Source: Rickettsiales bacterium
GTDB taxonomy: Bacteria; Pseudomonadota; Alphaproteobacteria; Rickettsiales; SXRF01
Assembly: GCA_021299465.1 (NCBI GenBank)
Contig: JAJTHB010000023.1
Span: forward strand, 1-49,991
Reading direction: 5' to 3'
DNA length: 49,991 nucleotides
In this document: piece after piece, positions 24,936-34,270 of the stretch
Numbering within the stretch: the stretch's first letter is position 1
Layout: the number at the start of each line of letters is the position of its first letter
Notes under the pieces: model-generated
Databases searched by the model: none
The model's input: the letters and a program-made list of their open reading frames with translations, nothing else
What the model was told of the DNA's origin: nothing
Position numbers and translations under genes: made by a program

Positions 24936-25376
24936 TCAGCACAAGTAGGGATTCGTAATCCCAAGTTTTTTAAGGATTTTTATTTCAAGCCGTTCCATTT
25001 TTTCGGCCTTTTTTTCGTGGTCATGATCATGGCCGAGTAGATGCAGCACACCATGAACGATAAGATGTGCAGTATGATCACGAAATGTTTTTTTCTGATC
25101 AAGTGCTTCACGCTTGATCGTTTCAAAGGCAAGGATGACATCACCCAGATAGTCATCATCTCCTGAAAACGACAGGACATTCGTCGGTTTATTTTTACCC
25201 CGAAACTCATGGTTAAGTGATTGCACGAATGCATCATCTGCGAGCACGATCGTAAGCTGCGCGTTTTGCTTTCCAAGCGCAGCAGCGGCAGCAGCTCGAA
25301 CAGTCTTGCAATAGGGCTTCAGCGCTGTTTTCCAGAATATGTGCTGAAGTTGGACGTGGATATTACTTAACGTCAT
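24936..25376 (-). CDS. ybeY: Endoribonuclease YbeY
   Basis: YbeY is a metal-dependent RNase involved in 16S rRNA 3' processing and ribosome quality control. The 146-residue protein ends with the zinc motif HGVLHLLGHDHD. Upstream are KPTNVLSFSGDDD and YLGDVILAFE, all diagnostic. The start is ATG 25376 (25379 is also ATG), which overlaps the end of phoH by 14 bases; the longer open frame to 25550 is only phoH read out of frame. The order miaB-phoH-ybeY-corC-lnt is the conserved proteobacterial one. Confidence 0.94.
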   Translation of the reverse strand: MTLSNIHVQLQHIFWKTALKPYCKTVRAAAAAALGKQNAQLTIVLADDAFVQSLNHEFRGKNKPTNVLSFSGDDDYLGDVILAFETIKREALDQKKTFRDHTAHLIVHGVLHLLGHDHDHEKKAEKMERLEIKILKKLGITNPYLC

Positions 25377-26385
25377 CATCCATCTGCTGGCGGCTGCTGA
25401 GTTTCTTTTTGCGATCCCATTCATCATAGGCTTTGATGATTTTCGCCGCGAGCGCATGGCGAACCACATCCTTGTCGGAAAAACGCACCAAACCAATGCC
25501 GTCAATACCCTCGAGCTTACGCACGGCATCGCCAAGGCCGGATTTAACATCTTTCGGTAAATCGGTCTGTGATAAATCTCCCGTTGCCACCATGCGGGAA
25601 TTTTCTCCCATGCGGGTGAGGAACATTTTCATTTGCGTGGCGGTGGTGTTCTGCGCTTCGTCCAGAATCACGAACGCATTGGAAAACGTGCGGCCACGCA
25701 TAAAAGCAAGTGGCGCGACTTCAATCTCACCATTTTCCATATGACGTGCGAGCTTTTCCGCCGGAATCATGTCAAACAGCGAATCATAAAGCGGGCGCAG
25801 GTATGGATCGATTTTTTCTTTCAAATCCCCAGGCAAAAACCCAAGCTTCTCTCCTGCTTCCACCGCTGGCCTCGAAAGAATAATCTTCTCAACACGCCCG
25901 CTGATAAAATGCGCAACCGCCATGGCGACCGCGATGTAGGTCTTTCCGGTGCCCGCTGGCCCAAGCGCAAAGACCAAATCGTTTTTTTGAAGCTTCTCGA
26001 TATATTGCGCCTGAATCGGTGAGTACGGCTTGATATTCTTCTTCATGGTTTTGATAGAAATATCATGGCTGCCAAACAATCCGTCGTCTTGATTGGTGAC
26101 CATGCGAATCGCGGCATCCACCTGTGCGCTGCCAACATCCGAACCTTTTCGCAAATCATCATAAAGACGCTTGAGCACTGCATGGGCCTGATCCACCTGC
26201 GCCTTTTCGCCTTCCAGCTCAACCACACTGCCGCGTGATGAAGCGGTGATGCCAAGCTGGCGCTCGATACGCGCCAAATGCGCATCATCATGCCCAAGGA
26301 GCATGGAGAGCAGCCTGTTATCATCAAACATCATGCTGAGGCTTGTTGATTCGTGGTTCTGGTGTTTGCTGGATTTATCTTTCAC
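25363..26385 (-). CDS. phoH: PhoH-like ATPase
   Basis: A 340-residue P-loop ATPase of the PhoH/YbeZ family, which partners YbeY in RNA metabolism. The N-terminal part has a small KH-like segment (ARIERQLGITASSRGSVVEL). The ATPase domain has Walker A GPAGTGKTYIA, SRPAVEAGEKLGFLPGDLKEK, Walker B FVILDEAQNTT and TGDLSQTDLP. The initiator is GTG 26385 with AGGAG six bases upstream, which decides the start. miaB lies 21 bases upstream. Confidence 0.95.
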   Translation of the reverse strand: MKDKSSKHQNHESTSLSMMFDDNRLLSMLLGHDDAHLARIERQLGITASSRGSVVELEGEKAQVDQAHAVLKRLYDDLRKGSDVGSAQVDAAIRMVTNQDDGLFGSHDISIKTMKKNIKPYSPIQAQYIEKLQKNDLVFALGPAGTGKTYIAVAMAVAHFISGRVEKIILSRPAVEAGEKLGFLPGDLKEKIDPYLRPLYDSLFDMIPAEKLARHMENGEIEVAPLAFMRGRTFSNAFVILDEAQNTTATQMKMFLTRMGENSRMVATGDLSQTDLPKDVKSGLGDAVRKLEGIDGIGLVRFSDKDVVRHALAAKIIKAYDEWDRKKKLSSRQQMDDDVK

Positions 26386-26406
26386 TGACTTCTCCTTATG
26401 ACAGCT

Positions 26407-27759
26407 TCATGCTGCGATACTTGATGTTTCTGTTACAACGTCGCCGGTCAAACTATTAAGATATCCGCCGGTGATGCGCACCGGTACGATCTGGTTCATG
26501 CAGTGCCTGGCGCCCTGCACATAGACCGACTGCAAATAAGGGCTTTTACCGAGCTGCTGGCCTTCATGCTTGCCATCTTTAGTGAAAAGAACCGGCATGA
26601 CCTTGCCCACACTTGCCTCGTTAAAACCTTGCTGTTGCTTCCTGAGCAGGGCTTGCAGGGCTTGCAGGCGTTCATCTTTGACGGCTTCTTCGATCTGCCG
26701 ATCATCGGTCGCAGCCGGCGTCCCCGGTCGCGGGCTGTATTTGAAGGAATAGGCCTGCGCATAATGGACATGGCGAACCAGCGCCATCGTTTCTTCGAAA
26801 TGTTTGTCGCTCTCACCTGGAAAGCCAACAATAAAATCAGAAGATAGCGCGATATCAGGACGCGCCTTGCGGAAGCGCTCGATGATATCGATATAAAATG
26901 CCGCGGTATGTTTGCGGTTCATGCGTTTTAAAATCTCGTCGCTGCCGGACTGAATAGGCAGATGCAGGTATGGCATGAGCTTCGGTTCACTGCCATGCAG
27001 GGCGATTAAATCATCGCTCATATCGCGCGGATGCGATGTGGTGAAACGAATGCGTTCCAGACCATTGATCTCAGCGAGCTTTGCGATCAGATCGGCAAGC
27101 GATGCGCTATGGCTGCGCTCATCTAAACCATGATAGGCATTCACATTCTGGCCAAGCAGCGTGATCTCTTTCGCACCCTGATCAACCAATCGTTTGGCCT
27201 CATCGATGACCGCTGATACCCGGCGGGAGTATTCAGCGCCGCGCGTGTAAGGCACAACGCAGAAGGTACAGAATTTATCACAACCTTCCTGCACGGCAAG
27301 AAAGGCTGATACCCCCTGGGGGGCACTAGATTGCGGCAGGCGATCAAACTTATCTTCTTCCTCAAACTCAAGCGCTACCACACCGCCTTTGCCTCGAATT
27401 GCCTTGGTCACAAGTTCCGGTAGCTGGTGGTAATTTTGCGGGCCAAACACCATATCAACAAACGGCGCGCGGCGGATGATTTCCTCGCCCTCCGCCTGCC
27501 CGACACAACCACCCACCGCAATCAGCACCGGATCGTTTGATGTTTTTCTTTTTTCCTTCTCGGCACGCACACGCCCGAGGTCTGAATAAACTTTTTCTTC
27601 GGCTTTCTCACGGATATGGCAGGTATTTAGGATAATCAGATCCGCCCCGTCCGGCGATTCAGACGGCGCATAGCCCAGCGGCGCCATGACATCGGCCATA
27701 CGCACCGAGTCATAGGCGTTCATCTGGCAGCCGTAAGTTTTGATATAGAGTTTTTTCAT
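26407..27759 (-). CDS. miaB: tRNA-2-methylthio-N6-isopentenyladenosine synthase MiaB
   Basis: MiaB is a radical SAM methylthiotransferase that modifies A37 in tRNAs reading UNN codons. The 450-residue protein has the N-terminal UPF0004 domain with cysteines C11, C47 and C85 for the auxiliary cluster, the radical SAM site C160, C164, C167 (CDKFCTFC), [10 protein letters not shown], and a C-terminal TRAM domain that begins near residue 380. Length and motifs are normal. It heads the block that continues into phoH, ybeY, corC and lnt, and the PCD gene lies only 5 bases upstream. Confidence 0.96.
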   Translation of the reverse strand: MKKLYIKTYGCQMNAYDSVRMADVMAPLGYAPSESPDGADLIILNTCHIREKAEEKVYSDLGRVRAEKEKRKTSNDPVLIAVGGCVGQAEGEEIIRRAPFVDMVFGPQNYHQLPELVTKAIRGKGGVVALEFEEEDKFDRLPQSSAPQGVSAFLAVQEGCDKFCTFCVVPYTRGAEYSRRVSAVIDEAKRLVDQGAKEITLLGQNVNAYHGLDERSHSASLADLIAKLAEINGLERIRFTTSHPRDMSDDLIALHGSEPKLMPYLHLPIQSGSDEILKRMNRKHTAAFYIDIIERFRKARPDIALSSDFIVGFPGESDKHFEETMALVRHVHYAQAYSFKYSPRPGTPAATDDRQIEEAVKDERLQALQALLRKQQQGFNEASVGKVMPVLFTKDGKHEGQQLGKSPYLQSVYVQGARHCMNQIVPVRITGGYLNSLTGDVVTETSSIAA

Positions 27760-27764
27760 GTGCG

Positions 27765-28121
27765 CTAGGAGGGCGCTATCGCATTAATCTTAGCGGCGAT
27801 GATGAAATCATTTTCATGCAAGCCGCTGATGGTGTGCGTCCACAAGATGACTTCAACATAGCCCCAACCCATCATAATGTCGGGGTGGTGCGCTTCCGCT
27901 TCAACAATCTCGGCAACTTTATTAACAAACGAAAGGCCACTCATGAAATCCTTAAACACATAGCGGCGCTTGATCGCGCGGTTGGACAAGGCCAACTCCC
28001 AGCCCGGAACCTGCGCAAGGTAGGGTTTAGCCTTTAACTCATCAATGACAGGAGTGCCGGGCGCGCAGACCGTACATTTTTTTTGCGCAAGCGCGAAACC
28101 GGACGTTGTATCTTTAGCCAT
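27765..28121 (-). CDS. Pterin-4a-carbinolamine dehydratase (PCD/DCoH)
   Basis: The 118-residue protein is a 4a-hydroxytetrahydrobiopterin dehydratase-type protein. The conserved EAEHH-like motif appears as AEAHHPDI, followed by [20 protein letters not shown], which gives the substrate-binding histidines. The N-terminal 30 residues (with CTVCAPGTP) form the usual lead-in. In bacteria without phenylalanine hydroxylase nearby, as here, such proteins may act in pterin or molybdopterin metabolism, so the physiological role is open. It is transcribed with miaB and diverges from tsaB. Confidence 0.92.
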   Translation of the reverse strand: MAKDTTSGFALAQKKCTVCAPGTPVIDELKAKPYLAQVPGWELALSNRAIKRRYVFKDFMSGLSFVNKVAEIVEAEAHHPDIMMGWGYVEVILWTHTISGLHENDFIIAAKINAIAPS

Positions 28122-28174
28122 AATGGCTTAAGTCTCTAGCGGGTAAAGCCATTTTCGTCAATCAGTTAGTTCAT

Positions 28175-28825
28175 ATGATCATACTGGCTATCGACACCGC
28201 CACCGGCCCCTTTAGCGCTGCACTATGGAAGGATGGTGCGGTGATTGCGCTGCGCGAGTGCCAGGAATCCAGCCGTCAATCGGCGCTGCTACTGCCAATG
28301 ATAGAAGATATGTTAACCAGCACCGAGACAACCTACCAACAATTGACCGCGATTGCCTGCAGCACTGGGCCAGGAAGTTTTACCGGTATTCGTGTGGGAT
28401 TAGCGGCGGCGCGCGGCCTTACGCTTTCGCTTGGCTTAACCGCCTGGGGCTTCAGCACATTGGAAATTATGGCGTTTGGGTGTCTGACGCAAACCAAACA
28501 AAGGTATGTAACAAGCATTTTATCTGCCGGTAAAGGCGAAGTCTATGCACAGACCTTTAACTGTAACGATACGTTTAGCGCTGCGTCAGAAGCCACTGTG
28601 TCACCGATTGAGCATGTGTTGCAAGCGATGCCAGATGATGCTGCGATCATCAGCAACATCCAGATTGATCGCCCCTTTACATTTGCCAGCCCCCGCGCAG
28701 ATCATCTCGTCATGCTTGCTGCAAAGCGTCAGGCTGGCCAGCCACTATCACCTTGTTACATTCGCCCGCCCGATGCCAAACCGATGGACAGCGCAATCAG
28801 GCGCGATATGATAAATCCGGCTTAA
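28175..28825 (+). CDS. tsaB: tRNA threonylcarbamoyladenosine biosynthesis protein TsaB
   Basis: TsaB is the scaffold partner of TsaD in making t6A37 in ANN-decoding tRNAs. The 216-residue protein has ILAIDTATGPFSAALW at the start and CSTGPGSFTGIRVGLAAARGL at about residues 62-82, both highly typical. It lacks the metal-binding HxxxH of TsaD, so it is the TsaB paralogue. The frame ends at 28825, and the lipoprotein gene follows after 14 bases with a good ribosome site. The gap to the divergent PCD gene contains an 8-bp inverted repeat (AATGGCTT with AAGCCATT) that could be an operator. Confidence 0.93.
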   Translation: MIILAIDTATGPFSAALWKDGAVIALRECQESSRQSALLLPMIEDMLTSTETTYQQLTAIACSTGPGSFTGIRVGLAAARGLTLSLGLTAWGFSTLEIMAFGCLTQTKQRYVTSILSAGKGEVYAQTFNCNDTFSAASEATVSPIEHVLQAMPDDAAIISNIQIDRPFTFASPRADHLVMLAAKRQAGQPLSPCYIRPPDAKPMDSAIRRDMINPA

Positions 28826-28839
28826 GGATGGAGGCACCT

Positions 28840-29448
28840 ATGATACCAGCATTCAAACGATTATTACTTTGTATATGTGCGGCAGCGGCGCTTGCTAGCT
28901 GCGGCCCGAGTGAATCACCCGTGGATTTTCCGCCGCTCAGCTTTAAGCGCTATCAGCCCATCTATTTGAATGTGGCCAGCATAGAGTTTGTCGATGAGTA
29001 TAAATCGCCGATGCGCTCCCCCCATGTCGAGCATCTGATGCCTTACTCGCCGGCGGAAGCAATGCGTATCTGGGTGAAGGACCGCATCCGCACAACAGGT
29101 TCAGACAGAGTGCTGCAGGTCATTATTAAGGATGGCCGAGTGACCGCCAGCCAGATTCACAAAGACAGCAGCATCGAAGACTTTTTCACCATCGACCAGG
29201 ATCGTCGCTACGAGGCAGCGCTGGACGTTGAGATGCGGGTTTATGGTGGACAAAGCGCACTATCCGAAGCCAATGTTGTGGTGAAAGCAACGCGGGCGAT
29301 GACGATGTCGGAAAATGCCAGTGTCTGGCGACGCAACTATGAATTCCGCAAAATGATCTATGAAATGATGGAGGCTGTGAACGCCGAACTTGAGAAAAAC
29401 ATCCATCAATACATGGCGAACCACGTTAACTACACCCAAGGCCACTGA
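28840..29448 (+). CDS. Conserved alphaproteobacterial lipoprotein of unknown function
   Basis: The 202-residue precursor begins MIPAFKRLLLCICAAAALASCGP, a lipoprotein signal with the lipobox LASC and the modified cysteine at about residue 20. The mature part contains IEFVDEYKSP, PHVEHLMPYSPAEAMRIW, and FTIDQDRRYEAALDV, then polar helices to the end. I recognise this pattern from uncharacterised lipoproteins of the class but know no function. ATG 28840 with GGAGG upstream is chosen over an upstream frame that overlaps tsaB. The next gene shares one base with its stop. Confidence 0.82.
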   Translation: MIPAFKRLLLCICAAAALASCGPSESPVDFPPLSFKRYQPIYLNVASIEFVDEYKSPMRSPHVEHLMPYSPAEAMRIWVKDRIRTTGSDRVLQVIIKDGRVTASQIHKDSSIEDFFTIDQDRRYEAALDVEMRVYGGQSALSEANVVVKATRAMTMSENASVWRRNYEFRKMIYEMMEAVNAELEKNIHQYMANHVNYTQGH

Positions 29449-30356
29449 TGCATGTCTACCTGCCTATTGCCGAGATGTCGGTTAATGTGTTTGCCATCCT
29501 CGGCCTTGGCGGAGCAGCAGGCCTGCTTGCTGGCATGTTCGGTGTTGGCGGCGGGTTCTTGCTGACACCACTGCTTATCTTTATTGGTGTATCACCATCG
29601 GTTGCCGTGGCAACGTCCGCGAATCAGATTATTGCTTCGTCGGTGTCCGGTTTTGTCACACACTGGCGGCGACGCAACGTCGATTTCAAAATGGGGTTCT
29701 TTTTACTCGCTGGCGGTTTTATTGGCTCAACACTCGGTGTGGCGCTCTTTCGCTGGCTGAAAGATATTGGTCATGTTGACCTGATTATTTCATTATCCTA
29801 TGTGACTTTTTTGGGACTCATCGGTTTACTCATGGCGCACGACAGCTACCGTGCCTATCGCAAGCTGCCGACCAAACCGCCCGCTTCCAGCCGATTCAGC
29901 TTTCTAGCAAGGCTTCCTTATGCCGTGCATTTTCCGGCATCGAAACTAACGATCAGCGCCCTGATTCCACTCGTCATCGGCATGTTTGTCGGTGTTATGG
30001 TCTCGCTGATGGGTATTGGCGGCGGCTTCTTTTTAGTACCGGCGATGATTTATCTGCTGGGAATGCCCACCACCATGGTGATTGGCACATCGCTGTTTCA
30101 AATCATATTCATCACAGCGCATGTGACGCTGCTGCAAGCCATCACCACACAGACCGTTGATATTCTGCTCGCATTATTGCTGCTGTCAGGCTCAGTGTTC
30201 GGCGCACAACTTGGGATACGCCTCGGCGGCAAAATTCAGGGCAATGCACTGCGTGCGCTACTCGCTGCGCTGGTGCTTGGCATTGCTGTCAAGCTTGCAT
30301 TTGGCTTATTTGCAGCGCCTGACGATATTTACTCAGTGAGCATTCTTGATGACTAG
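29448..30356 (+). CDS. TauE/SafE family membrane transporter
   Basis: The 302-residue protein has eight or so helices in two repeats, each opening with a glycine-rich motif: GLLAGMFGVGGGFLLTPLL near residue 25 and GVMVSLMGIGGGFFLVPAM near residue 185. This duplicated pattern defines the TauE/SafE (DUF81) family, linked to export of sulphite or sulfonates. It is followed by a TIGR02186 gene with an 8-base overlap, a pairing found widely in alphaproteobacteria, and by a Usp gene, so the three form a unit. The substrate is not shown by the sequence. Confidence 0.9.
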   Translation: MHVYLPIAEMSVNVFAILGLGGAAGLLAGMFGVGGGFLLTPLLIFIGVSPSVAVATSANQIIASSVSGFVTHWRRRNVDFKMGFFLLAGGFIGSTLGVALFRWLKDIGHVDLIISLSYVTFLGLIGLLMAHDSYRAYRKLPTKPPASSRFSFLARLPYAVHFPASKLTISALIPLVIGMFVGVMVSLMGIGGGFFLVPAMIYLLGMPTTMVIGTSLFQIIFITAHVTLLQAITTQTVDILLALLLLSGSVFGAQLGIRLGGKIQGNALRALLAALVLGIAVKLAFGLFAAPDDIYSVSILDD

Positions 30357-31077
30357 GTGGCTAAGCTTGTTTCTGATGCTCTTTGCCTCACCTGCGATTG
30401 CTTCACCGCTCGTTGGCGATTTATCCCAATACCGTATTGAGATGGATGCCAGCTTCAATGGCACACGGCTGTTTTTATTTGGTGCCCGTAATGACATCGG
30501 CGATATTGTGATTGCCATACGCGGTCCTGCTAAAAACTACATGATACGCAAGAAGGAACCCATAGGGGGTATCTGGGTGAATCGTGCGCGCATGAAACTG
30601 TTTGATATACCCAGCTTCTATGCCATCGCCAGCAGCAAACCACTAGAGGAGATCGAAGCAGGTCATGTCTTTGAGCGTCTAAAGATTGGCCAGCCAAGAC
30701 TTTTTCCAGCACCAAGCGCATCCTCCGCACTGGCAAAACATCATGAGTTCACGGGAGCGTTTCTAGCCCATCAACAAGCGCGTGGCCTTTATAACGCCCA
30801 ACCTATTGAATTAAAATTTATGGGCGAGATGCTGTTTAAAGCCACCATTGAATTTCCTGATACGATACCCCCGGGCGAGTATACAGCGGAAATGTATTTA
30901 GTACGTGATGGCGAGATTGCTGGCCTGCAATCCATTCCGATCAAGGTCAGCAAAACTGGCCTTGATGCGTTCCTCTACAATTACGCGCATCGTTCGCCGC
31001 TTTTTTATGGCCTGACCGCCATTTTACTTGCTTTATGCGCTGGCTGGTTTACCGGCCGCTGGTTTGAACGCAGCTAA
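30349..31077 (+). CDS. TIGR02186 family membrane-anchored periplasmic protein
   Basis: The 242-residue protein has an N-terminal signal (LSLFLMLFASPAIASPL), a periplasmic domain and one C-terminal helix (about 217-234) with a short basic tail. FLFGARNDIGDIVIAIRGP and IGGIWVNRARMKLFDIPSFYA match the TIGR02186 family of unknown function. It is nearly always coupled with TauE/SafE transporters, as here, so it is probably an accessory component of the transporter. ATG 30349 is used rather than the TTG one codon earlier. Confidence 0.88.
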   Translation: MTRWLSLFLMLFASPAIASPLVGDLSQYRIEMDASFNGTRLFLFGARNDIGDIVIAIRGPAKNYMIRKKEPIGGIWVNRARMKLFDIPSFYAIASSKPLEEIEAGHVFERLKIGQPRLFPAPSASSALAKHHEFTGAFLAHQQARGLYNAQPIELKFMGEMLFKATIEFPDTIPPGEYTAEMYLVRDGEIAGLQSIPIKVSKTGLDAFLYNYAHRSPLFYGLTAILLALCAGWFTGRWFERS

Positions 31078-31087
31078 TGGAGTGGCT

Positions 31088-31564
31088 ATGACAAGTATGA
31101 TTAAACCTCCAAAATACCTGGTTTGTGTCGACGGACGTGAGGATTGCCTGGCGGCCCTCAGGTTAGTCTGCCTGAAGGCACTCGCGCGTGCTGGAAGTGT
31201 TGAAATGCTGCACGTCACACCACCTGCGGATTTCCAAACTCTGGGCGGCATTGCCGACCGTATTCGTGATGAGCGCACACGCGAGGGTGAGGAACTGCTT
31301 GACCGGCTGATGCTTGAATGCCAGCAGCATTATGGCATTCGCCCAAGCACCCATTTACGCGAAGGCGCAATTGGCGAGGAGATCATTGCAGCCGCCGTTG
31401 CAGATCCGGATGTGATGATGGTTGTCATCGGTGTTGCGCATGCAACCGGCGCACGCGGCACGCTGGCAGCATGGCTTGCCAACCAGTTGGGCGGGAAACT
31501 TCCTATTCCGCTTTTGATGGTGCCTGGGAATCTGACGCAGCAACAGCTTCAGCAGCTCGTTTAG
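31088..31564 (+). CDS. Universal stress protein family protein
   Basis: The 158-residue protein is a single Usp domain. The first strand is KYLVCVDGREDCLAALRL with the expected aspartate, EMLHVTPP is strand two, and the C-terminal VVIGVAHATGARG with the IPLLMVPG strand holds the nucleotide-binding loop. The loop lacks the full G2xG9xGS/T pattern, so ATP binding is uncertain. ATG 31088 with GGAG upstream is chosen. It is the last gene of the TauE-TIGR02186 unit. Its last 62 bases overlap the RDD gene on the other strand. Confidence 0.85.
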   Translation: MTSMIKPPKYLVCVDGREDCLAALRLVCLKALARAGSVEMLHVTPPADFQTLGGIADRIRDERTREGEELLDRLMLECQQHYGIRPSTHLREGAIGEEIIAAAVADPDVMMVVIGVAHATGARGTLAAWLANQLGGKLPIPLLMVPGNLTQQQLQQLV

Positions 31565-32138
31565 GCACCATGATTACAATGCTGTGCGCGAGCTTATCGT
31601 GCCAAGCCTGTTTGCGTTTATCGAGCCCCATCCAGAAAAAGCCAATGCAAAAAAACAGGGTTGAGATCACATAACCAAAGAGTCTTGCGATCACCTGCCA
31701 GTCAGTAAGCAGTGCTTCCGTCTTGGCATCCACAACCTTCATACGAAGTATTTTTTTTCCAGGCGTTGCGCCCCATAAACGCCAGCATAGACCCGTGATC
31801 AACGCCAGTATGGTAAATTGCGTCATGGTGTTGCTAAACCATTGCTTGGCATAGCCGCTGTCAATCACGTACTGAACCATGAGCTGATTAACCTCAGCCC
31901 CCGACATTCCTGGCGTTATTCTTTCTTTGACTACCGACCAATCGAGCGGTGGCAGCAGCGCGTATTGCGCCATGAAATAATCAACAAATGGCGCAAGAAT
32001 AATTAGCGCCAGTACAGAATCAATCGTTGCTGCGAGCATGCGGCGATTAAAACCCGCATATCTGGGATCTGCTGGTTTCTTATGGTAAAAACCAAACAGA
32101 CCAATGGCATAAAGTGGTTTTTTTTCTTTGCTGCTCAT
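31503..32138 (-). CDS. RDD family membrane protein
   Basis: The 211-residue protein has an RDD domain: AGFNRRMLAATIDSVLALII (first helix with the Arg and Asp), a middle helix near residues 100-122, GATPGKKILRMKVVD and WHDKLAHSIVIM near the end. RDD proteins are small membrane proteins, some of which transport ions, but no specific function is known here. The gene lies 2 bases after bioD and is therefore the last gene of the biotin operon, though no link with biotin is known. Its C-terminal 20 codons overlap the end of the Usp gene. Confidence 0.85.
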   Translation of the reverse strand: MSSKEKKPLYAIGLFGFYHKKPADPRYAGFNRRMLAATIDSVLALIILAPFVDYFMAQYALLPPLDWSVVKERITPGMSGAEVNQLMVQYVIDSGYAKQWFSNTMTQFTILALITGLCWRLWGATPGKKILRMKVVDAKTEALLTDWQVIARLFGYVISTLFFCIGFFWMGLDKRKQAWHDKLAHSIVIMVPKRAAEAVAASDSQAPSKAE

Positions 32139-32140
32139 TG

Positions 32141-32821
32141 CTACTCCACCAGCCAGCTAATCAGCGGCATTTGTGTCCATGGTTCTATTTTATCCGTACG
32201 CGGCAGTTTTATAATCGGGATGTCCTGCTTGATGAATTGCTCAAAGGTTTTCACCGTATCCTCAATCGCCACATCACTCATCGGGGATTCATTTACCACC
32301 AACGCATGAAGCTTAAGGTTGCGCTGATTCATGACCTCAATGGCGGTCAGTGTGTGGCTAATGGTGCCAAGGTAACTACCCACCACCATGATAATCGGCC
32401 AGTTAAGCGCCGCCATCCAATCCAGCACCGTCTCGTTAGTATTCAGGGGCACCATGATACCCCCTACCCCTTCCACTAGCAAAAAGTCATTCTTAATCGT
32501 GGTGTGCTCACGACAGAATTGCGCGATCGGCTCAAGCTCCAGCATTGGCTTTCCTTCCTTGATGGCCGCCATATTGGGTGCGAGCGGAAGTGCAAAGCGC
32601 CACGGGGAGATGGCCTCCGCCAAATCAGGTGTTGGTGGCAAACCCAGGCTCTGCAAAATCAATGCGCTATCGCTACCCGCGTCATCAGGGTGATAACCGC
32701 TGATGATCGGCTTTAAAGCGGTGACCTTTTTGCCAGCCTGTGCCAGTTGCCAGCAGAGCGTGGTCATTAGATGCGTTTTGCCGACGCCGGTGCCCGAAGA
32801 GGTAATAAAAAACGAACGCAT
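32141..32821 (-). CDS. bioD: Dethiobiotin synthetase
   Basis: BioD closes the ureido ring of biotin by ATP-dependent carboxylation of diaminopelargonate. The 226-residue protein starts MRSFFITSSGTGVGKTHLM, which holds the P-loop (residues 10-16), followed by ALKPIISGY and the VEGVGGIMVPL motif. ATG 32821 has AAAGGAG upstream and shares one base with the bioC stop. The longer open frame is not used. The enzyme is one of seven biotin genes in this locus. Confidence 0.94.
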   Translation of the reverse strand: MRSFFITSSGTGVGKTHLMTTLCWQLAQAGKKVTALKPIISGYHPDDAGSDSALILQSLGLPPTPDLAEAISPWRFALPLAPNMAAIKEGKPMLELEPIAQFCREHTTIKNDFLLVEGVGGIMVPLNTNETVLDWMAALNWPIIMVVGSYLGTISHTLTAIEVMNQRNLKLHALVVNESPMSDVAIEDTVKTFEQFIKQDIPIIKLPRTDKIEPWTQMPLISWLVE

Positions 32822-33594
32822 CAGCTCTCCTTTTTGAGCACCATAAATAGCACCTGCCACGTCGCAGGCAAGCCACGCGATGTACGGTATTTGGCATAAC
32901 CCTGCTCCAGTCGTGCAAACTGACGCGGCGTCATCAAGCCTCGGCGACGCTGGGCATGCGCATTAGTCGCCCCGATCGCCTGCAGGCTACGCATCAACGC
33001 AATCGTATCAGGGTAATATTCGGTGATGGTTTCCTGAGTAAAACGTAAACATCGCAAACCCGCCAGTTCATGATACCCCATGATGGTATGCGGGGTCATG
33101 AATGCATTGATATGGGGGGCATTATCAATCGCCTGAAAGGCCTGAGCTAATTCTAACAGAGTACCCGCCACTGGTATGGTAACGATAGCTACAGCCCCTG
33201 CTTTTAATACACGCGATAGCTCTGCAAGCGCTATCGCCGGCCGATTACACCATTGCAGCATGAGCGACGAAAACACCCCGTCAAAACTAGCGTTCGCCAA
33301 TGGCAGTGCCTCCGCATCAGCCTGTAATGTGATAAATCCTTGCTCACTCGACCGACGGCACATGCCATAAGCGCTATCAAGGCCCAGAATATTCCAGCGG
33401 TGCCTAGCCAGCCTGCTTTCAGCAGCAAAAGCACCCGTGCCGCAGCCAAGATCCAGTATCAGCTCATTGCCACGCCAATAGTGTGCGGCGAGCTTCATGG
33501 CATGGCGGCGAACCAATTGCTGCAACTCGGCATGCTGATCATAGGCACTTGCCGCAGCTGAGAAATGATAAGCAATTGAGTGTGCTTCAAGCAT
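32821..33594 (-). CDS. bioC: Malonyl-ACP O-methyltransferase BioC
   Basis: BioC methylates malonyl-ACP so that it can enter fatty-acid synthesis as a pimelate precursor. The 257-residue SAM-dependent methyltransferase has FSAAASAYDQHAELQQLV at the start, a typical BioC signature, then motif I ELILDLGCGTGAF and FDGVFSSLMLQWC. It overlaps bioH by 8 bases and is followed by bioD. BioC and BioH together make pimeloyl-ACP, so the classic route is complete. Confidence 0.9.
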   Translation of the reverse strand: MLEAHSIAYHFSAAASAYDQHAELQQLVRRHAMKLAAHYWRGNELILDLGCGTGAFAAESRLARHRWNILGLDSAYGMCRRSSEQGFITLQADAEALPLANASFDGVFSSLMLQWCNRPAIALAELSRVLKAGAVAIVTIPVAGTLLELAQAFQAIDNAPHINAFMTPHTIMGYHELAGLRCLRFTQETITEYYPDTIALMRSLQAIGATNAHAQRRRGLMTPRQFARLEQGYAKYRTSRGLPATWQVLFMVLKKES

Positions 33595-34270
33595 GAAGAT
33601 GCTCTGAAATAAGTTGCTTCAAGCGATTGGTATCATGCCAGTGGGGGGCATGTCCACAATCCGCCCACAATGAAAGCCTGGCATTTGGAATACGCTCAGC
33701 AAAGCGCTGTGATTGTGCAGATTCCACCACGACATCCGCCTCGCCATGCACCAGCAAGGTTGGCGGGAAACAATCAAAATTCAGCTCATCACAGCTATAG
33801 CCATCCAGCAATAGCAGCCAATTCATCCAGTCATTCGCCAGCACCGCTTGTTTGGAAACATCGCTAAGCTGGCTTCGAATCATTTCGCTGAACTGATCCT
33901 GATACCCAACCAGTTCCCATGCTTTACTGATAGTGCGCAGCGGATCGCGGCTGAAATTCTGGCTGAAGAGATCAAAGGTCGGGCGCTTCATGCCGAGGCG
34001 GCTTACCGGACTTTCGACAAACTGGTATGGCGTCGCGATCAGTACCAACTTAGCTGGATTGATCTTTTTTTCTGCAATCGCCCGCACCGCCAGCTGGCCA
34101 CCAAGCGACCAACCAATAACAGCGCTGGCATGCTTAGCCTCAGCCGCGATTAAGTCCAGAGCATCGCCTACCGATTGGCAGGCAGCATAATGAATCGCGG
34201 TGCTATCCAAGCAAAGACTTGATAAAGCATCATGGGGCTGCCCCCAGCCGGAAAGCGTGACGATCTTCAT
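33587..34270 (-). CDS. bioH: Pimeloyl-ACP methyl ester carboxylesterase BioH
   Basis: This alpha/beta hydrolase of 227 residues would cleave the methyl ester of pimeloyl-ACP and stop chain elongation. It starts MKIVTLSGWGQPHDAL, carries the nucleophile S55 in GWSLGGQLAV, an aspartate in LLVHGEADVVV and the histidine in WADCGHAPHWH. Position between bioF and bioC, with overlaps of 4 and 8 bases, fits BioH, though such esterases are interchangeable in bacteria and the family is broad. The open frame upstream to 34399 is bioF read in another frame. Confidence 0.85.
   Translation of the reverse strand: MKIVTLSGWGQPHDALSSLCLDSTAIHYAACQSVGDALDLIAAEAKHASAVIGWSLGGQLAVRAIAEKKINPAKLVLIATPYQFVESPVSRLGMKRPTFDLFSQNFSRDPLRTISKAWELVGYQDQFSEMIRSQLSDVSKQAVLANDWMNWLLLLDGYSCDELNFDCFPPTLLVHGEADVVVESAQSQRFAERIPNARLSLWADCGHAPHWHDTNRLKQLISEHLHA

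Noticed and set aside
25377-25550. N-terminal extension of ybeY
   Set aside because: This is the phoH coding sequence in another frame. YbeY homology begins near ATG 25376.
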